Of a stretch of DNA of 64,000 bases, positions 41,983-54,697 are shown one piece after another (the first letter of the stretch is position 1; every line of letters starts with the position of its first letter). Position numbers and translations under genes: made by a program. The notes beneath the pieces were generated by a model. That model made no database searches and was not told where the DNA came from. It was given only the letters and a program-made list of their open reading frames with translations. The stretch is from Nymphaea colorata (lineage: Eukaryota; Streptophyta; Magnoliopsida; Nymphaeales; Nymphaeaceae). The stretch covers positions 21,076,848 through 21,140,847 of the forward strand of contig NC_045141.1 of NCBI RefSeq assembly GCF_008831285.2, written 5' to 3'.

Positions 41983-42468
41983 TAGGTCTGCACAACGAGC
42001 CGAGCCAACTCAGGCTCACCTCGAACTCACTCGAAAAAACTCGGCTCTTGCTCGACTTGTTTATAAATGAGTCATGTTCGAGCTTACAAAGATACTCAAA
42101 ACGATAAACAAGTCGAGTTCGAGTTTCAAGAATTCAACTCGTTTATACTCGCAAACTGGTACTCTATATAATATTGCTAACACTGGTTTCACAAGTTACA
42201 CGAGTTAAATGAGTTAACGCTTGCATGAGTTAAATAAGTAATGCTTACATGAGTTAAACGAGTTAATGCTTACACGAGTTAACTCCTAAACGAGTTAAAT
42301 GGGTTAAACGAGTCGAGTTCGAGCTCGATTTTGTGTGGTCGAGTCGAACCCAAGCTGGCTATAAGGAGCTCGACTCGAGTTCAAGCAGAGCTCGAGCTCG
42401 AGTCTTTTGAGCCGAGTCGGGCTCGAGCTGGCCAAGCTCGGGCTCGACTCAGCTCGTGTGAAGCCCTA
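41983..42468. mobile_element. Complete non-autonomous hAT-like element
   Basis: A 486-bp element. The left end taggtctgcacaacgagccg and the inverted right end tagggcttcacacgagctga are related terminal inverted repeats. It is flanked by 8-bp direct repeats actataat (41975-41982) and actacaat (42469-42476), one mismatch apart, the target-site length of hAT transposons. The inside is rich in GAGCTCGAG-type motifs and carries about three copies of a 24-26 bp gagttaa...gcttacat unit (about 42195-42320). There is no coding capacity, so it would have been moved by a transposase encoded elsewhere. Confidence 0.75.
42195..42320. repeat. Minisatellite inside the hAT-like element
   Basis: Repeated gagttaaacgagttaatgctt-like units of about 24-26 bp, three main copies plus partial ones, all within the transposon. 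Confidence 0.65.
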
Positions 42469-42776
42469 ACTACAATTAAAGTTATCTAGACGGTTCAGGC
42501 TTTTCTCCAATATAAGCAACTCCAAAAGGAACGTTATTGGATCTAATTTCTTAATTCGATCCAGATTTAGACTCGGAGTCAAACAATTAAAGTGTAGGGC
42601 CAGTTTGCCGGCGGATCATAATCCGTTAAGTATAATCCGTTAAGTTGCAGATATAGTATATTTGGCCCTAGAGAATAAACTTTCCATACGAAACTGTTTA
42701 ATTTCCTTTCGATAAAACAATAGCACTCGATATCAACGAAGGTGAAAGGAATGGATAAATGCAATGAAGCACAAGT

Positions 42777-42794
42777 ATTATTATTATTATTATT
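42777..42794. repeat. ATT microsatellite
   Basis: Uninterrupted (ATT)n of 18 bp. Confidence 0.85.
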
Positions 42795-42815
42795 TTCTTT
42801 CTAAAGCGAGATAAA

Positions 42816-43065
42816 TAGGGATGTACATTGGCTCAACTCAAACTCGGATCGACTCAAACTAAATGAGTTGAGCTGGAGCTTGAGCACGAGCTCGACTTGT
42901 TTAAACTTGATTAGGCTCGTGTTTTCCTGTTTGTTAATCTTTAGAGATACTTTGGTAACTTTTGATGAATTTTAATACCTTTTTTGTGTTTTTCGTTTTC
43001 ATTTAAAGAAAAAAAAAATGTATAAATAAAGTGACAAATGAGTCTAGTTCAAGCTCGAGCTAGGT
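42816..43065. mobile_element. Truncated hAT-like element
   Basis: Begins tagggatgtacattggctca, a variant of the left end of the element at 41983, and continues with ctcgagct-type motifs at its start and again near 43040-43060. No right terminus or target duplication could be matched, so the far boundary is approximate. Confidence 0.5.
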
Positions 43066-43218
43066 TTACCGAGTGTGGCCTCATTTCACGCCGAGCAATA
43101 TGTGACTCGAGCCAAGCATGGTTAGTTGTGCAATTGCATATAAGTCAGCTTCTGAGTACATGCTGGAATTTTAGCTTCCCTCCCTTCAGTCAAACGCGAG
43201 CCAAAATTTCATCCCAAC

Positions 43219-43341
43219 ATGACCACCACAGGTGACAGAAGCCGATGCCTTAGGAACTCCTCACTCTCATGCCTCCTCTTGTTCCTGATGCTCCAAAGCC
43301 TCTACACGACCGCATGGAAAGCAATCCTCCAACACACTTAG
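43219..43341 (+). CDS. Possible small secreted peptide, 40 aa (weak)
   Basis: ATG at 43219 opens a 40-codon frame starting MTTTGDRSRCLRNSS, followed by a hydrophobic run LSCLLLFLMLQSLYTTAW like a signal peptide or anchor, then a stop. A repeat-like segment starts about 10 bp after the stop. I see no TATA box or splice evidence and recognise no family. It could equally be chance or the remnant of a longer small-peptide gene. Confidence 0.2.
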   Translation: MTTTGDRSRCLRNSSLSCLLLFLMLQSLYTTAWKAILQHT

Positions 43342-46163
43342 CAGCCATCTAGTCAGTGGTGGAGACATACATTTTTTGTTAAGGAGCTCTGTTGTAGTAT
43401 TTTTAGGAAGTACAACATATATACACAATTGTAACACATTTATATACAAATAAAAACAAAAATTTGTTGCTGGTGCAGGCAATTGCCCACGCGAGCCTAT
43501 ATGTAACCGCATGAAATCTCACTTTCAGTCAGTCGAAACTTCTCATTTGAATCCTGCCATGGAGTTCTTCTTCTCCGGAATTTGCATATAATGAATCTCG
43601 GCACCATGTCTCCTTCTATCAAGCATAACCAGTCTCTTATGCGAAGCCATGATCAAGGACCAGCACGCCCGAGACCATACCTTACTCCTCCACTCATGAA
43701 ATCGATCACCTTTAATTCTGAAGATTCTTGCCTTTAGGTTCTTAATATTAGGGAAGCAGGCTGCAATCTGATGTGATGAAGCACTTGAGAGATGGAAGGA
43801 TTCATCTCTTCTGCCATAGATACCTTAATTTGAGTTCTATTGAGTTCCTATGATGAAGGACGTGACCAAGACCTGGTGGGTCTATTGAGTTTCTAAAAGT
43901 GACACAAGTCTCTACCTGCCGGTATTACTACATCCCTTCCCTTAGCACCAAAAAAAAAAAAAAAAATCACTCTCCTGTTTATCTTCACTGCCAGTAAACG
44001 CGGTTAAGTAAGTATGTTTGGCCGCGCCACACCACTGCTACTCGGGTTCAGAATTTCAAATCCAATATGCAGTTTCGTAGTAGATTTTGAATTCGAATAC
44101 GATATGTGACTGAGATCTAATAAAGATGCAACCCAATTATATATAAATGTTGAATCTCATGCAATAGTGAGATTTGTATGCATTCAAGTAAGCACAACTA
44201 CCGGTATGACACAAACACTAAATAATTGCAAATAAATGAAGAAAGATGGAGGTGCACATGGGCTTCAGTATATAAATGTCGCCTTCCTACCAGCATGCAA
44301 ACTGTTCATAGCAGCTGATGGACAACTTGGTTCCTAAATCAAACACTACCTCTAACAAAAGAAAGCAATAAACAGACGCAAGGAGTAACGTATTCGACAG
44401 GGCATCCGCTCATTTAATTCATTTTAAATCGTCAATACGTTGGGTCTTTCTATATTCCCACGGCATCATCAAGAGATTCCTTGCCCCCACTTGCATGGGC
44501 ATGTCAGGCCAATTTGATACTCAAAACATAGTTCAATAATTGGTAGAGGTAACTAGCTCATCAATGAAAAATATAGATTTTATATCATTTTAGTTCTTTT
44601 TGAACAATTTGTAAAAGTAGCAGCAACCCTTCGTCAGGTTTTTTTTACTTCGGATCTGAGATCTATGGTGATTTGAGGTTGGACCTGCTGCTGCTAGCTG
44701 CTGAAATCCAATGTTTCTTTCATGCAGCGTAGATTCATTTAGATCCACACCAAACGCAGCCTTCAAGAAAATGAGTGCTGTCCACTATAGTTTTATCCAT
44801 TAAAGCAATAATGGATATTTTTCTTCAAAAAGGTAAGTATGTGATGCACATGATGATATTTATTCACAAGACTTCATAAGAACATCACACATTATATATA
44901 TAAAATAGTTTATCAAAAATCCGATTCAGGAGTAATTATTGGGCCGTTTGAAAATAGTAAAAATATGTTACTACCGTATGCATCTAATTTGAATTGAAAA
45001 TTGGGGACAAAGTTTCAGTTCTGTCATTGGTAGGCAAAATATAAAAAAGACCATTGAAGTTGAAAAAAGTTGACCATGGCGAAGTGTGATTGATTTGATT
45101 TGCATTTCCAGTGGATGCATCCACTTCAATATGTTAGTTGAGACCATAAATTCATCTTCAAACCGGTCCCTAGCTTAATAGAATTTAACAAATTAACTTG
45201 TTTTTTAGCTTTAAGAAGTTGATAAATTCATCCTCTCCTTTTTTTCTTCTGGTTTTACTCTCAAAAGAAACATAGTTTTTTTTTTTTAATACTACTTTTC
45301 GTAAAAACCTGAAATTTCATCACTCAAATACATAAACACCGTCGCTTTGCCTTTAAAATTGCATTTCAAGTGTCATTAAACACGCTTTATATTTTTTGTT
45401 TAAAAAGTAATCTACTGATTTTTTTTTTTAAAATCCAATAAACAAATGTTTGATATAATCATAAAATATATTTTAGGAGCACTGTGATTTTGTAAGGGAC
45501 ATTTGGATAACAATTCAAAATGCAAACTCAAGCTTTAGTTTCAGGAAAACCTAATTTTTTAAAAATTGGTTTTAAATCAGTTTTGAAAAACTGGTTCATG
45601 TATTTGGATAATAAGACCAAAACACATTATTTTGCCAATGACCTAGGAGGTGTTGTTTATAAAAAATAGTTTTTGGTAAAACTCATTTTTAATAATATTT
45701 GGAGTGTTGGGTATCATCAAAACTAAGTTTGATGAAAACCTAATTTTTTAAATTAGTCCGTTTTAACAAACTGGCTTACATATTTGAATAATAGTATCAA
45801 AGAGAAACAAGTTTTATCAAAAATATTTTTTGATAAAATTCATTTTTTTAATAAACCAGACACACCTGCAATAGCTTTTTGAAATTAAAATCATTTTTTA
45901 CCATCCAAAATTGATTTGGGATTGTTATGCAAACGGCCCCACAAAACAAAACTGATTTAAACCAGGGTGGCCGCCGCAATGGGATGCCTTAATAACGTAA
46001 TGTGACTGTCGATAAAATGAAACAGCGTGTCCCTGTGAGAGACGGCTACAGAGTCCCACCTCGGCAGCATCGCCAAGAGTGTGCGGGAAAAATCTGACGA
46101 GGGAGACCACACATGCGGGGCGGGGCGCCGTACGCGGCACGCTCCAACTGAGAGATCGGCCTG

Positions 46164-46170
46164 TATAAAG
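46164..46170 (+). promoter_or_regulatory. TATA box of the ACBP gene
   Basis: TATAAAG, 83 bp upstream of the start codon at 46247; the leader is rich in purines. Confidence 0.75.
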
Positions 46171-46246
46171 GAAGGGGCCGTTCAGCGCTTCTTCCATCAT
46201 CATCGTCATCGTCGCAGGGGGTCGAGAGAAGAGGGAGGAGGAGGAG

Positions 46247-46273
46247 ATGGGTCTGGAGGTGAATCTCTCTCCA

Positions 46274-46304
<31 letters not shown>

Positions 46305-49300
46305 TTGTCTATCTGTTCGTCTTTCTCCAGCTTTTCATTATCGGGATCCTTCGCCGTTGTCCGAACTTCGCGGACGGGTGACTGTTCGGCATGTTCAGTT
46401 TGAGTCGTTTGAGCGATTTGCCTTTGGCGATTTTACGTGCGGGCTTTGATACCTTTCTGTGATCAAAGCTTGATGTGGCCGATCTCTCGAGGAGAAGATG
46501 GCCTTGATTTTTTTTTTTTTGCCCTTTTCTGTGGGTTTTTGTCAAAGTTGGGGACTTCCATTTGTTCCTTTTTTTGTCTTTTAAGCTTGCTTGCTTGCTT
46601 GTTTTACTTCGATGGTTTGCCGCTAAGTGTAGCAGTCTCGTTACTAACAGTAAGTAAATGTTATCGTCATTAAGTTAGTACCTCGGTCGGGTATGTTCAG
46701 ATCATGCTGTAAAGAGACTGGGAAAGATGCCTTGTTTGGGAAATATGGGAGAGATTTCTTACTGAAGCCTTGTGACGATCAAACTATGTGGTTCCAGGAG
46801 GTTATTGAGCGGTGGGTTTTATGAGAAACTCATGCCAATGGACACTGCGGCTAGATCTAAATGATGAATGGTGGATGGTGTCGGGAAAGTTAATGTTTGT
46901 CTGTTTATAGGTTTGGTTGGATTAGACGTATTAAAATCGTGTATCGTATTTGGTTTGATCTGTGAAGTTCAGACCCAAGTTATATAACGATCTGAATGTA
47001 AGTGGTCCTTGCAAACTTGAATTTTTAGATCTATAAAGACTTGATGAATTACAGAGATCCCTTTGGGTCAATTTGTTCATCAGCTAGTGGAAATGTTCTT
47101 AAACTCTGGATCTGATGATTATTAAATAGGATTTAGATTGACAAGAAGTAATGCTGAAATGATCTTCCAGGTTTATGATAGGATTTTATCAAAAATATTC
47201 ACGTAGACTGTTCTTTTACCTCTGCCTAGCATGCGGCCTTTTTCCGACGTGACTGTTGATTCACATCGTAACCGCCATCCTTTTCGATGTCTTTTATCCT
47301 TCCCACAAACTGGGTCTTTTTTTTTTTATTTTTACCGAATCATTTTTATTTTTGTAACGACATATTTTTACCGATTCATCGTTCCAAAAAGCTTATTGTG
47401 GAGATACCCTTCATGATTTGTTGGTCTAACCAAAGAAAGAATTGAAGTTTGTATTAGCTTACACGGATGGTGCAGCTACCTATGCATTGCAGTCACTGAG
47501 GTTTGCTTTTCTTGCAGGAAGAGTTCTTGGAATATGCTGAAAAAGCCAAAACTCTACCAGAAACGACAACAGATCAGAGCAAACTTATTCTTTATGGACT
47601 TTATAAGCAAGCGACAGTTGGGCCAGTGAATACTAGTAAGTTTTTGGTCCAAACTACTATTTTACTGCATACTCTTTTGTTCCTCTCAATGCTTCGATAT
47701 AGGTACTTTTTGCTTATCTATGCGAGCTGTGGATGGTCTTTCAGAAAGCTTGTTCCATTGTAAAACAATTATTTTATAGTCAATTCAACAACGATTCACA
47801 TTTTTGAAATTTTTTCCCTCATAGTCAGTTGAACCATGTGCACCTTTTTTATCTGAGGGATTGAAACTGAGGCAACTAGTGGGATACAGTAGGTGCCAAG
47901 TTGGTTATTCAGTTAAGAAAGATAGCCGACTTGGTCAGGACCTAGCATTACTTGTGTGTGTGTGTGTGCGCCTTCCATACAGATGGGCATGTACATGTAT
48001 CTGTTTTCCTCTGTTTTCTCTTATATGATAATCTTATAGCTTCAGCATAATCTCAGGTCCGTAGAAGAAATGTTTATCGGAATAAGACATGGTACATGTC
48101 CAGTATAGGTTACTAAGGGGTCTAGCATGACTTCAGGGAATGCCATTTTTAGAGCTTGTTATTTGAATGGATAAAGTTTGTCCATGACGCTTAGTATCAT
48201 TGGTTTCATTGTGTCGTTAGGCAGATCTGGTTTTGGCTTAGCGTCAAATTGCATCTTTGTGCGCTTTGTAGAAGTTTGAGTTGAGAAAACTGGACCTGTT
48301 CTTCATTCCGTATATATGAATGGGAGATCAGGTGGGGTCCCATTCATGCCTAACCAGTGCATTCATATTTAGACAATGCTCTACCTTCACTCTAGTGCAT
48401 CAGTAATTGCATAATTCCTCTGATATTAGTTTTCGTTGTCACACTGAATCTCTAGTTATCTAGTTGGGTTGTTAAGTACTGTGACTGGACAGATCTCATT
48501 GACGACTAACTCTATCAGCGAGCTCTGATTGAGTGGTTGGCGACAGAGATACCCCTCTGAAAGGTGCATAATCAGGGAAGTAAGGAACCTATGGCTGGTG
48601 AAGCTTTGGTCCCTCTTGTGACATAACCTTTGGGGTGGAATCGGTCGCCTAGACATTACTAGGAAAGGAAGGTTCATCGTAGTGCTTATGTTAGCTTGAG
48701 AAAAGGTTTATTCTGGAGTGTCTTTTTGGTGTTCCAAATTCCTATAGGTGTTTCAGTGCTCCCTTGTTTGAGCACCACATGAGCTTCAGTAGAAAAGGAG
48801 AGCTTTGATCCGTTGCGTTGCTAGATTAGGTCTTAATTTAGTCAATCTTGGTGCAGGCCGGCCGGGGATCTTTAACCTCCGGGATAGGGCAAAGTGGGAT
48901 GCTTGGAAGGCTGTTGAAGGTAACTCTCTCTATCTCTCTCTCTCTCTCAATTGTGGACAGTTTTGCATTTAGTGAACAAATTGATCTTCCTTTTCTTCGA
49001 ACATCTCCTGAAAGTTCATCTTTGCCTGTGTATTGGCAAGAAGTTCGCACCTTCTAATGGCTGTTTTTTAGTTGCTACAAGTTCCTTACAGAACTCATAA
49101 ATGAAGCAACATTTTTTGTCCCAAGTCTTGAATGGGAACGTTGGACATTCAGTGACAACACAATGCTGCTCTGCTCATTTTTATAATTATTTCGGAAATG
49201 AGCCACCGGGCGGTTGAAAATATGTTTATGATGCAGGGAAATCGAAGGAAGAAGCCATGACTGACTACATCACCAAGGTTAAGCAGCTGCTGGAAGAGGC

Positions 49301-49316
49301 TGCTGCGTCTGCATAA
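46247..49316 (+). CDS. ACBP: Small cytosolic acyl-CoA-binding protein (10 kDa, class I)
   Basis: Binds long-chain acyl-CoA esters and carries them in the cytosol, protecting them from hydrolysis and feeding lipid synthesis. Four exons: 46247-46258, 47518-47635, 48857-48919 and 49237-49316. They give 90 aa, close to the 92 aa of Arabidopsis ACBP6. The first exon codes only MGLE. The four-helix ACB domain fills the protein. The signature LILYGLYKQATVGPVNT (residues 27-43), then RPGIFNLRDRAKWDAWKAVEGKS (45-67) and AMTDYITKVKQLLEEA, carries the ligand-binding Tyr and Lys positions (Tyr30, Tyr33, Lys34, Lys56). There is no signal peptide, ankyrin or kelch extension, so this is the small cytosolic class. 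Intron 1 (1259 bp) and intron 2 (1221 bp) make up most of the gene; intron 3 opens with a CT microsatellite. Confidence 0.95.
47953..47968. repeat. TG microsatellite
   Basis: (TG)8 inside ACBP intron 2. Confidence 0.85.
48924..48948. repeat. CT microsatellite at the start of ACBP intron 3
   Basis: CT-rich run beginning four bases after the donor GTAACT. Confidence 0.85.
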
Positions 49317-51640
49317 TTTATCGATCCTTTTATTGGGGCTGAATTATGAGAATCTATCTGCCGCCGAACTTTTAAGTATCAGTATTTGGTTTCATGACAT
49401 TGGTATCTACTCGCCTATTACTGTTCTCTCGCTCTCTCTCTCTCTGCCCCCTCCCCTTCCTCTCCGCTGTGCATGCTTCCGTGCATATTAGAAAAAGCCA
49501 ATGGTATGAAGATTCTTATAGAATCTCATGTCAAATCTTGATACCTGACTTGCTCTAATCTGCCTACATGACGGAGAAACTGCATGAATGGGCATGTTTG
49601 TCGTGCCACGAAGAGAAGGCCTTTCTTCTAATCTTGAATGGGTTGAGGCTGTGGGCTTTTGTGCGCCCTTTAACCAACCATATTTATTTCATAAAAGCTG
49701 CATGCAACATCCTTGCAGGGTCGTGATCCACCGTCCTCCGGCGCCTTCACCAGAAAGGTTAAGGGAGTCCTGTGGGTTGAAGACCCTGGTCTAAGGCTCA
49801 ACCTTATCGTTCTGTTGCCTGAGCTTTCCTGCGGTGTTGATCTCGCAAGGCTCGGTACTTGGGATTTGGGAATTTTTGGCTTTTGGATTTGCAGCCGGAG
49901 TTTGGAATCGTTTGGCTTGCTTTCTCATCATTGTGTGAACTCTAGCTTCAGTGATTCCTGCTCCAGGAAAACAGAAAATTGAATAGGGTGAACTTGTCTC
50001 CAAAACAGGTTTTTAGGATGAGTTTGAGCAACAATGACTTTAAAACAGCATTTGGGAGGCAGAATGGAAGGGTGTTGAGCGACGAGTGACGAAGAGGAGT
50101 GTTCCAGTCTACGGCCCAAAGAGAGGGCAGAAGCCCTCACAGTTCCTCCCAAATTAGGAGGAGTGTGAAAAGTAGATTTGTGAAAGCTCAATTTCGACAA
50201 GACATGTTTCCAAAAGAGTGTAAATGACATGACCCGCAAAGATTTCCATAGAAGGCGTCGTTTTGTTCTTGTCACCCAATCCCACAGAAGATTTTAAAAA
50301 CTGGTTCAAATTAACAAAGTTTGGTTTTCGGTATCATCCAAACACAACTTAAGGATTCAACCTTTCCAAACCGTAGCTGATTAAGATGACATTGTGGGTT
50401 AAGCCCAGTAAGTCAACTCTTAAGGCCTTCTCAACGGATTAAGATGACATAGAGGTGGATTTACTCGATTTTACTTCGTTTTGTCAGTAAAAAACAAAAA
50501 CTTCGTTCCAAATTCATTTCAACTGTAGTTTTGCATTGGGATATGATTAGGGTTGTCAATTAAATTGGTATAGTCCAAGCAAACATGTGGATAGTGCTTA
50601 AAACGGAATATAACAAAATAGATAGGGTTGGATCATGGGGAAACCAGATCTACCCATGCACCAGATCACTTTCCGAGAGCAAGATTTTTGAATATGGACG
50701 ATGGTCCAATGCACATTTCTATCTAACCAATTCATGCTTCGTCGAAACTGAATAAGCAGATGCTTGATCGAACTGAAAATATCTCCCAACTGTGGTCTAG
50801 AGAATAAATGACAGACTACATCGTGTTGAGATCCATCTTTCACGTTAGAACCCCAACCAAATTGAAACATGACGAGGCTCTTAGGAAAGTTAAGCTTCTT
50901 TCAATGAATCTGCAAAGTAACTTGGATGGCTACTCAAGTTCAATCAACAATGATCATTCGTGCATTTGTGGAAGCACAAACTAGAGGGTACCTTTGCTTT
51001 TATCTCGTATACTGCAATGACTGCGAAGAAATGTCCTACCCAAGTTCCCATCATTCTATATATGCAGCATTATGATTCAATCTTTCGAATGAAGGATGTG
51101 ATATGAGCACTCACTAGCTCTTGTCATTTGTTTAGTATTGTTTGCAAAAGTTGTTTTCATCTGAGTGATTCTCATTGATCAGTGCCAATAAAAGGCTGCT
51201 GGGAGATTGGTTGCCCACCATATATTAACAAGAAATGAATATTAATTTAGAGGCAAAAAACTATGGACAGGATACTTAGCATCTAAACATCAGACAACAG
51301 GAACAGGCAAGCAAAAAACCCTGCTGCCCAGACGATAGACCACCACAAAAAACAGATATGAAGACAGCTGAACTGAGCTCAGAGCTGATGAACCGAAAAA
51401 AAAAGAAAAAGAAAAGCGGTCAACTCCACCATGCCTTTCAGTCTTCTTTTTTAGTTTTTGTTATTCAAGATTACCTTAGTGGTTGGTTGGTAGTAGGGAC
51501 ACCATGCCGAGTGTTATATGAATTTGCTCCAAAGATTAATGCAGGTTCATGTAACACTAGTTCTAGTGTTCTATAAATCTGTTTTAATCTTTAAAACATA
51601 TTCTTGAGACATTCATGCAGTGTTCCTGCTGTCAAACAAT

Positions 51641-51800
51641 CCTGTTTGGCAGTAGAAACATATTTTTACTGTCTCATGAATCTTCTCACAAAAAATGGAC
51701 CGAGTTTATAGAATACTTGTTACAGTGTGCTATGAGTCTGCCCCATTTTTTGGGCAGGTTCATAGGACAGTAACAAATGTTATTGTTACTAAATGGCCCC
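51641..51800. mobile_element. MITE-like inverted-repeat element
   Basis: About 160 bp. The left side reads ctgtttggcagtagaaaca and continues tactgtctcatgaatc; the inverted right side reads ggccatttagtaacaataac and continues tactgtcctatgaacc. The right end ggcccctta is like that of the copy near 63700-63815. No convincing target duplication was found. Confidence 0.5.
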
Positions 51801-52299
51801 TTAATATCATGGCACTCATGCTGCATTTTGTTATTCGGTCGTATAAGTGCAGCATGAAATTCATTTTAACAGGTAAAGAAGATCACCCCGCTGTGCGAGT
51901 TCTTCATTTGATTTTCAGCACCCTTTACATCAATACATCAGCAGTTGAGGCAATATTTTTAAGAATGCGTGAATATTCATGTTGTTGAGCTTTTCAATTA
52001 GAGAGTGAACGCATCTCATTTACTAACGTTGGTTAATAACTGAGATTGAAAAAACACAAAGAAATAGTTTTAGCGCTGCTCCCTATAGGCTTTTGAACTC
52101 ATTCCAAAAATCAAACGCTATTTTGTCGCCTACGATAGCTTTATTTATTCAGAAAGCTCATCTTCTGAATACCACCAAGTTGACAAACTAAACAAGCGCA
52201 AGGTCAATAGCTTTCACATGGATGAGATTGGTGGCATGTACATCATCGGTTGGTACAAAAGACTTACAGAGTTTTGACAAAAATAAAATGCATAGTAAG

Positions 52300-52302
<3 letters not shown>

Positions 52303-52339
<37 letters not shown>
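52303..52339. repeat. Homopolymer T run (37 nt)
   Basis: Uninterrupted T37. It could be a reversed poly(A) tail of a retroposed sequence, but no body is recognisable beside it. Confidence 0.9.
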
Positions 52340-52343
<4 letters not shown>

Positions 52344-53359
52344 CTTATAATCGCGATGTTAATTAGTTTCGAAGCGATTAATTGTGTTCTTCTGAACTTC
52401 GTCATCTTGTTGCTTGAGGCTCTTGATTATGCTGTTGTAGAGGTAAGACTTGTTGGTATGAACTCATTTGCAGAAAAAAAGTGTAAAAAACACTGAATTA
52501 GTTAAAGCAGTTGATCGGCGTTTACAATTGTGGATACTGATTTATTTATAACAAAAAAATGAATAGAAGAAAATATGAATGGCTGGAAAACTTGTCGATG
52601 GAGTCAACTGGCACTCATTTCCCTCATGTTATAGGTACATTTTTATTTAAATTATGATAATAATATGTACGTTATCATGTACACACGTATAATATTTGTA
52701 TATAGTAAAATGCGTAGTATATTTATATAGGCTTCTTAAAGGCTGATCATATGTGTGCATAAGCAGCATAACATGAACGATGTGACCCATGTGATCGAAT
52801 AGCATGCAAATATTTTTCAAAAAAATCATATGATATACGTTTTTCCTTTTGGAATCGTTAGTGGACCGCCTTTATAACCATCCGATCTAATTTATAATAA
52901 GATGGATAAAATATGTGCATGCTTGCTAATATTTAGCAGTATTCAATTTCAGTAGCTCTCCCTCTCTATTACATATAATTTTCTTTACTTAATTAATGTG
53001 CCCGAATCCGATGCTGGAAAGACAAGCAAGTGACAAGTGTGATTTCCATCGCATCGCACTCAATTGGAGAAACTTAGAAGTTTAAAGAGTTCAAGAAATG
53101 AAGGATAAAATATCTCTTGATTTTTTGTGGCCATTGTCACCGCAGGCAATGTAATCCAGCTTGACCAATGAATTATGAACATGCATTATTTGGTACATGC
53201 ATATCATATCTGTGCAGTCATATGTTCGTAATCAGTTCACACAGTCTTGAGACTAAATTCCTTCATGTTTTCGTGGTTTAAATGTTTTTTTGGTTTAACA
53301 TTTTTGGATGAATTAAAAGAGTATTGCATCCTACCACCCAACAAGAGAGCCGAAGCGAA

Positions 53360-53417
53360 GCTCGAAAAATATTTGCATCCATGAGTATGCTCGAAAAATA
53401 TTTGCATCCATGAGTAT
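53360..53417. repeat. Exact 29-bp tandem duplication
   Basis: Two identical adjacent copies (53360-53388 and 53389-53417) of a unit starting gctcgaaaaatatttgcatc and ending atgagtat. Confidence 0.95.
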
Positions 53418-53575
53418 ACAATCTTGCGTTAGGGGCCGAACATATAATTACTTGCTGTGAACATATCTATCTGTTGTTGTTACATAAGTGCATTGAAGAC
53501 GCAGATGATGAAACGAAACTTTCTTTTCTTGATCTATACTTCTGAATACGATTGAAAGTGAAAATTTTTATACCA

Positions 53576-53604
53576 TCTCTCTCTCTCTCTCTCGCTCTCT
53601 CTCT
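53576..53604. repeat. CT microsatellite
   Basis: (CT)n of about 29 bp with one interruption (CG). Confidence 0.85.
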
Positions 53605-54668
53605 TGTTGACAATCGTGCAAACATGATTCTATTTTTTTTTTTTCTGTGAATAGAACCAGTTAGGTCGCCGGAAAGTTTGGCTAAATTTGACAAAAACCA
53701 AACAGATCATTAGAATGGAACGGAAAAGTTACTCCCATTTGTTGCCTTTGGGATTGTCCCTTCATATCTGCAAAAAAATGGATCAGACTGTCACATAAAT
53801 TTTATACAGCGGTCTGAATTTCTTCCTTCCGAACTCAAACCACGGAGATGCGATCATGACGTTCCGAAGACCGAATCTCATAAACATGTTTTCGTGCGGT
53901 AGTTGCAATTTACTTGGATCAATCCACATAAGATTGCTGAAGTTTCTAGTTTCCATCCTCATAAAGTACCTCAGATCCTTCTTTCGAGATGATTAATTAT
54001 TGTACTGTTCTCGCAGTTTACACCCATAGGATAGGAGTCAAGTTGGATCGATCACCCTCTAACCCAATTCCAGCAGATTTAACATCGGATCTAATGTGCG
54101 ATCCAAACCTGAATCCAAATGCTTCTCCCTGCCTACATAATCAATTCCAGATACTGAACCTATTTCTCCCTGCGACAAATAGGACTGCAAAGAGATAAAA
54201 AATCCAAGAAGGAAAAATGCATTAAGGTTGTGATTGATAGTCTCGGATTTTACATCTAAGGTTGCATCAAAAGATGTCTTTTAGGAGGTCTTCATTTAAA
54301 CTCAGTAGAGTGGATTTTAAACGTAGGCCACATGTTAAGTACCATAGATTTAAGGTTAAATGGAGGATGGTCTGATCTTTAAATCTATGTAGGGGATCAT
54401 AGACCCGCAGTGAAACGAACATAACTTAAATGTCAGATTCAAATTGAGTCTAGTATACTAAAAATTGACAAAACCCACAAACCAAATCCAAAGCACAATA
54501 AGCTCATACTCAGTTCAAACTTGCCAAAATTTTGTTTACTCAATGCATGAAGTCAAATTAATATTTTGCTTTCCCAAGTTGGGAGGAGGTTCGCTCGGGA
54601 GACGAGTTATGGGCCACAGATACTTGGAGTCCACGAAATGGAACCACAATGGTGGGCGGAACCCCGCC

Positions 54669-54697
54669 CACACACACACTATATATATATATATATA
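54669..54697. repeat. Compound CA/TA microsatellite
   Basis: (CA)n at 54669-54679 passes directly into (TA)n at 54680-54697. Confidence 0.85.

Larger units (their letters stand above)
39800..46160. other. Transposon-rich intergenic spacer
   Basis: About 6.4 kb between divergent transporter and ACBP genes. It contains a complete hAT-like element (41983-42468), a truncated relative (42816-43065), an ATT microsatellite (42777-42794), a block of the dispersed MITE-like family (41851-41914), nested copies of related AT-rich repeats (about 45480-45900) and a possible tiny secreted-peptide frame (43219-43341). No established gene is visible. Confidence 0.6.

Noticed and set aside
49928-50275. 115-codon minus-strand frame in the spacer after ACBP
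   Set aside because: No known domain, and overlapping frames on the other strand. It may be part of an old repeat but cannot be assigned.
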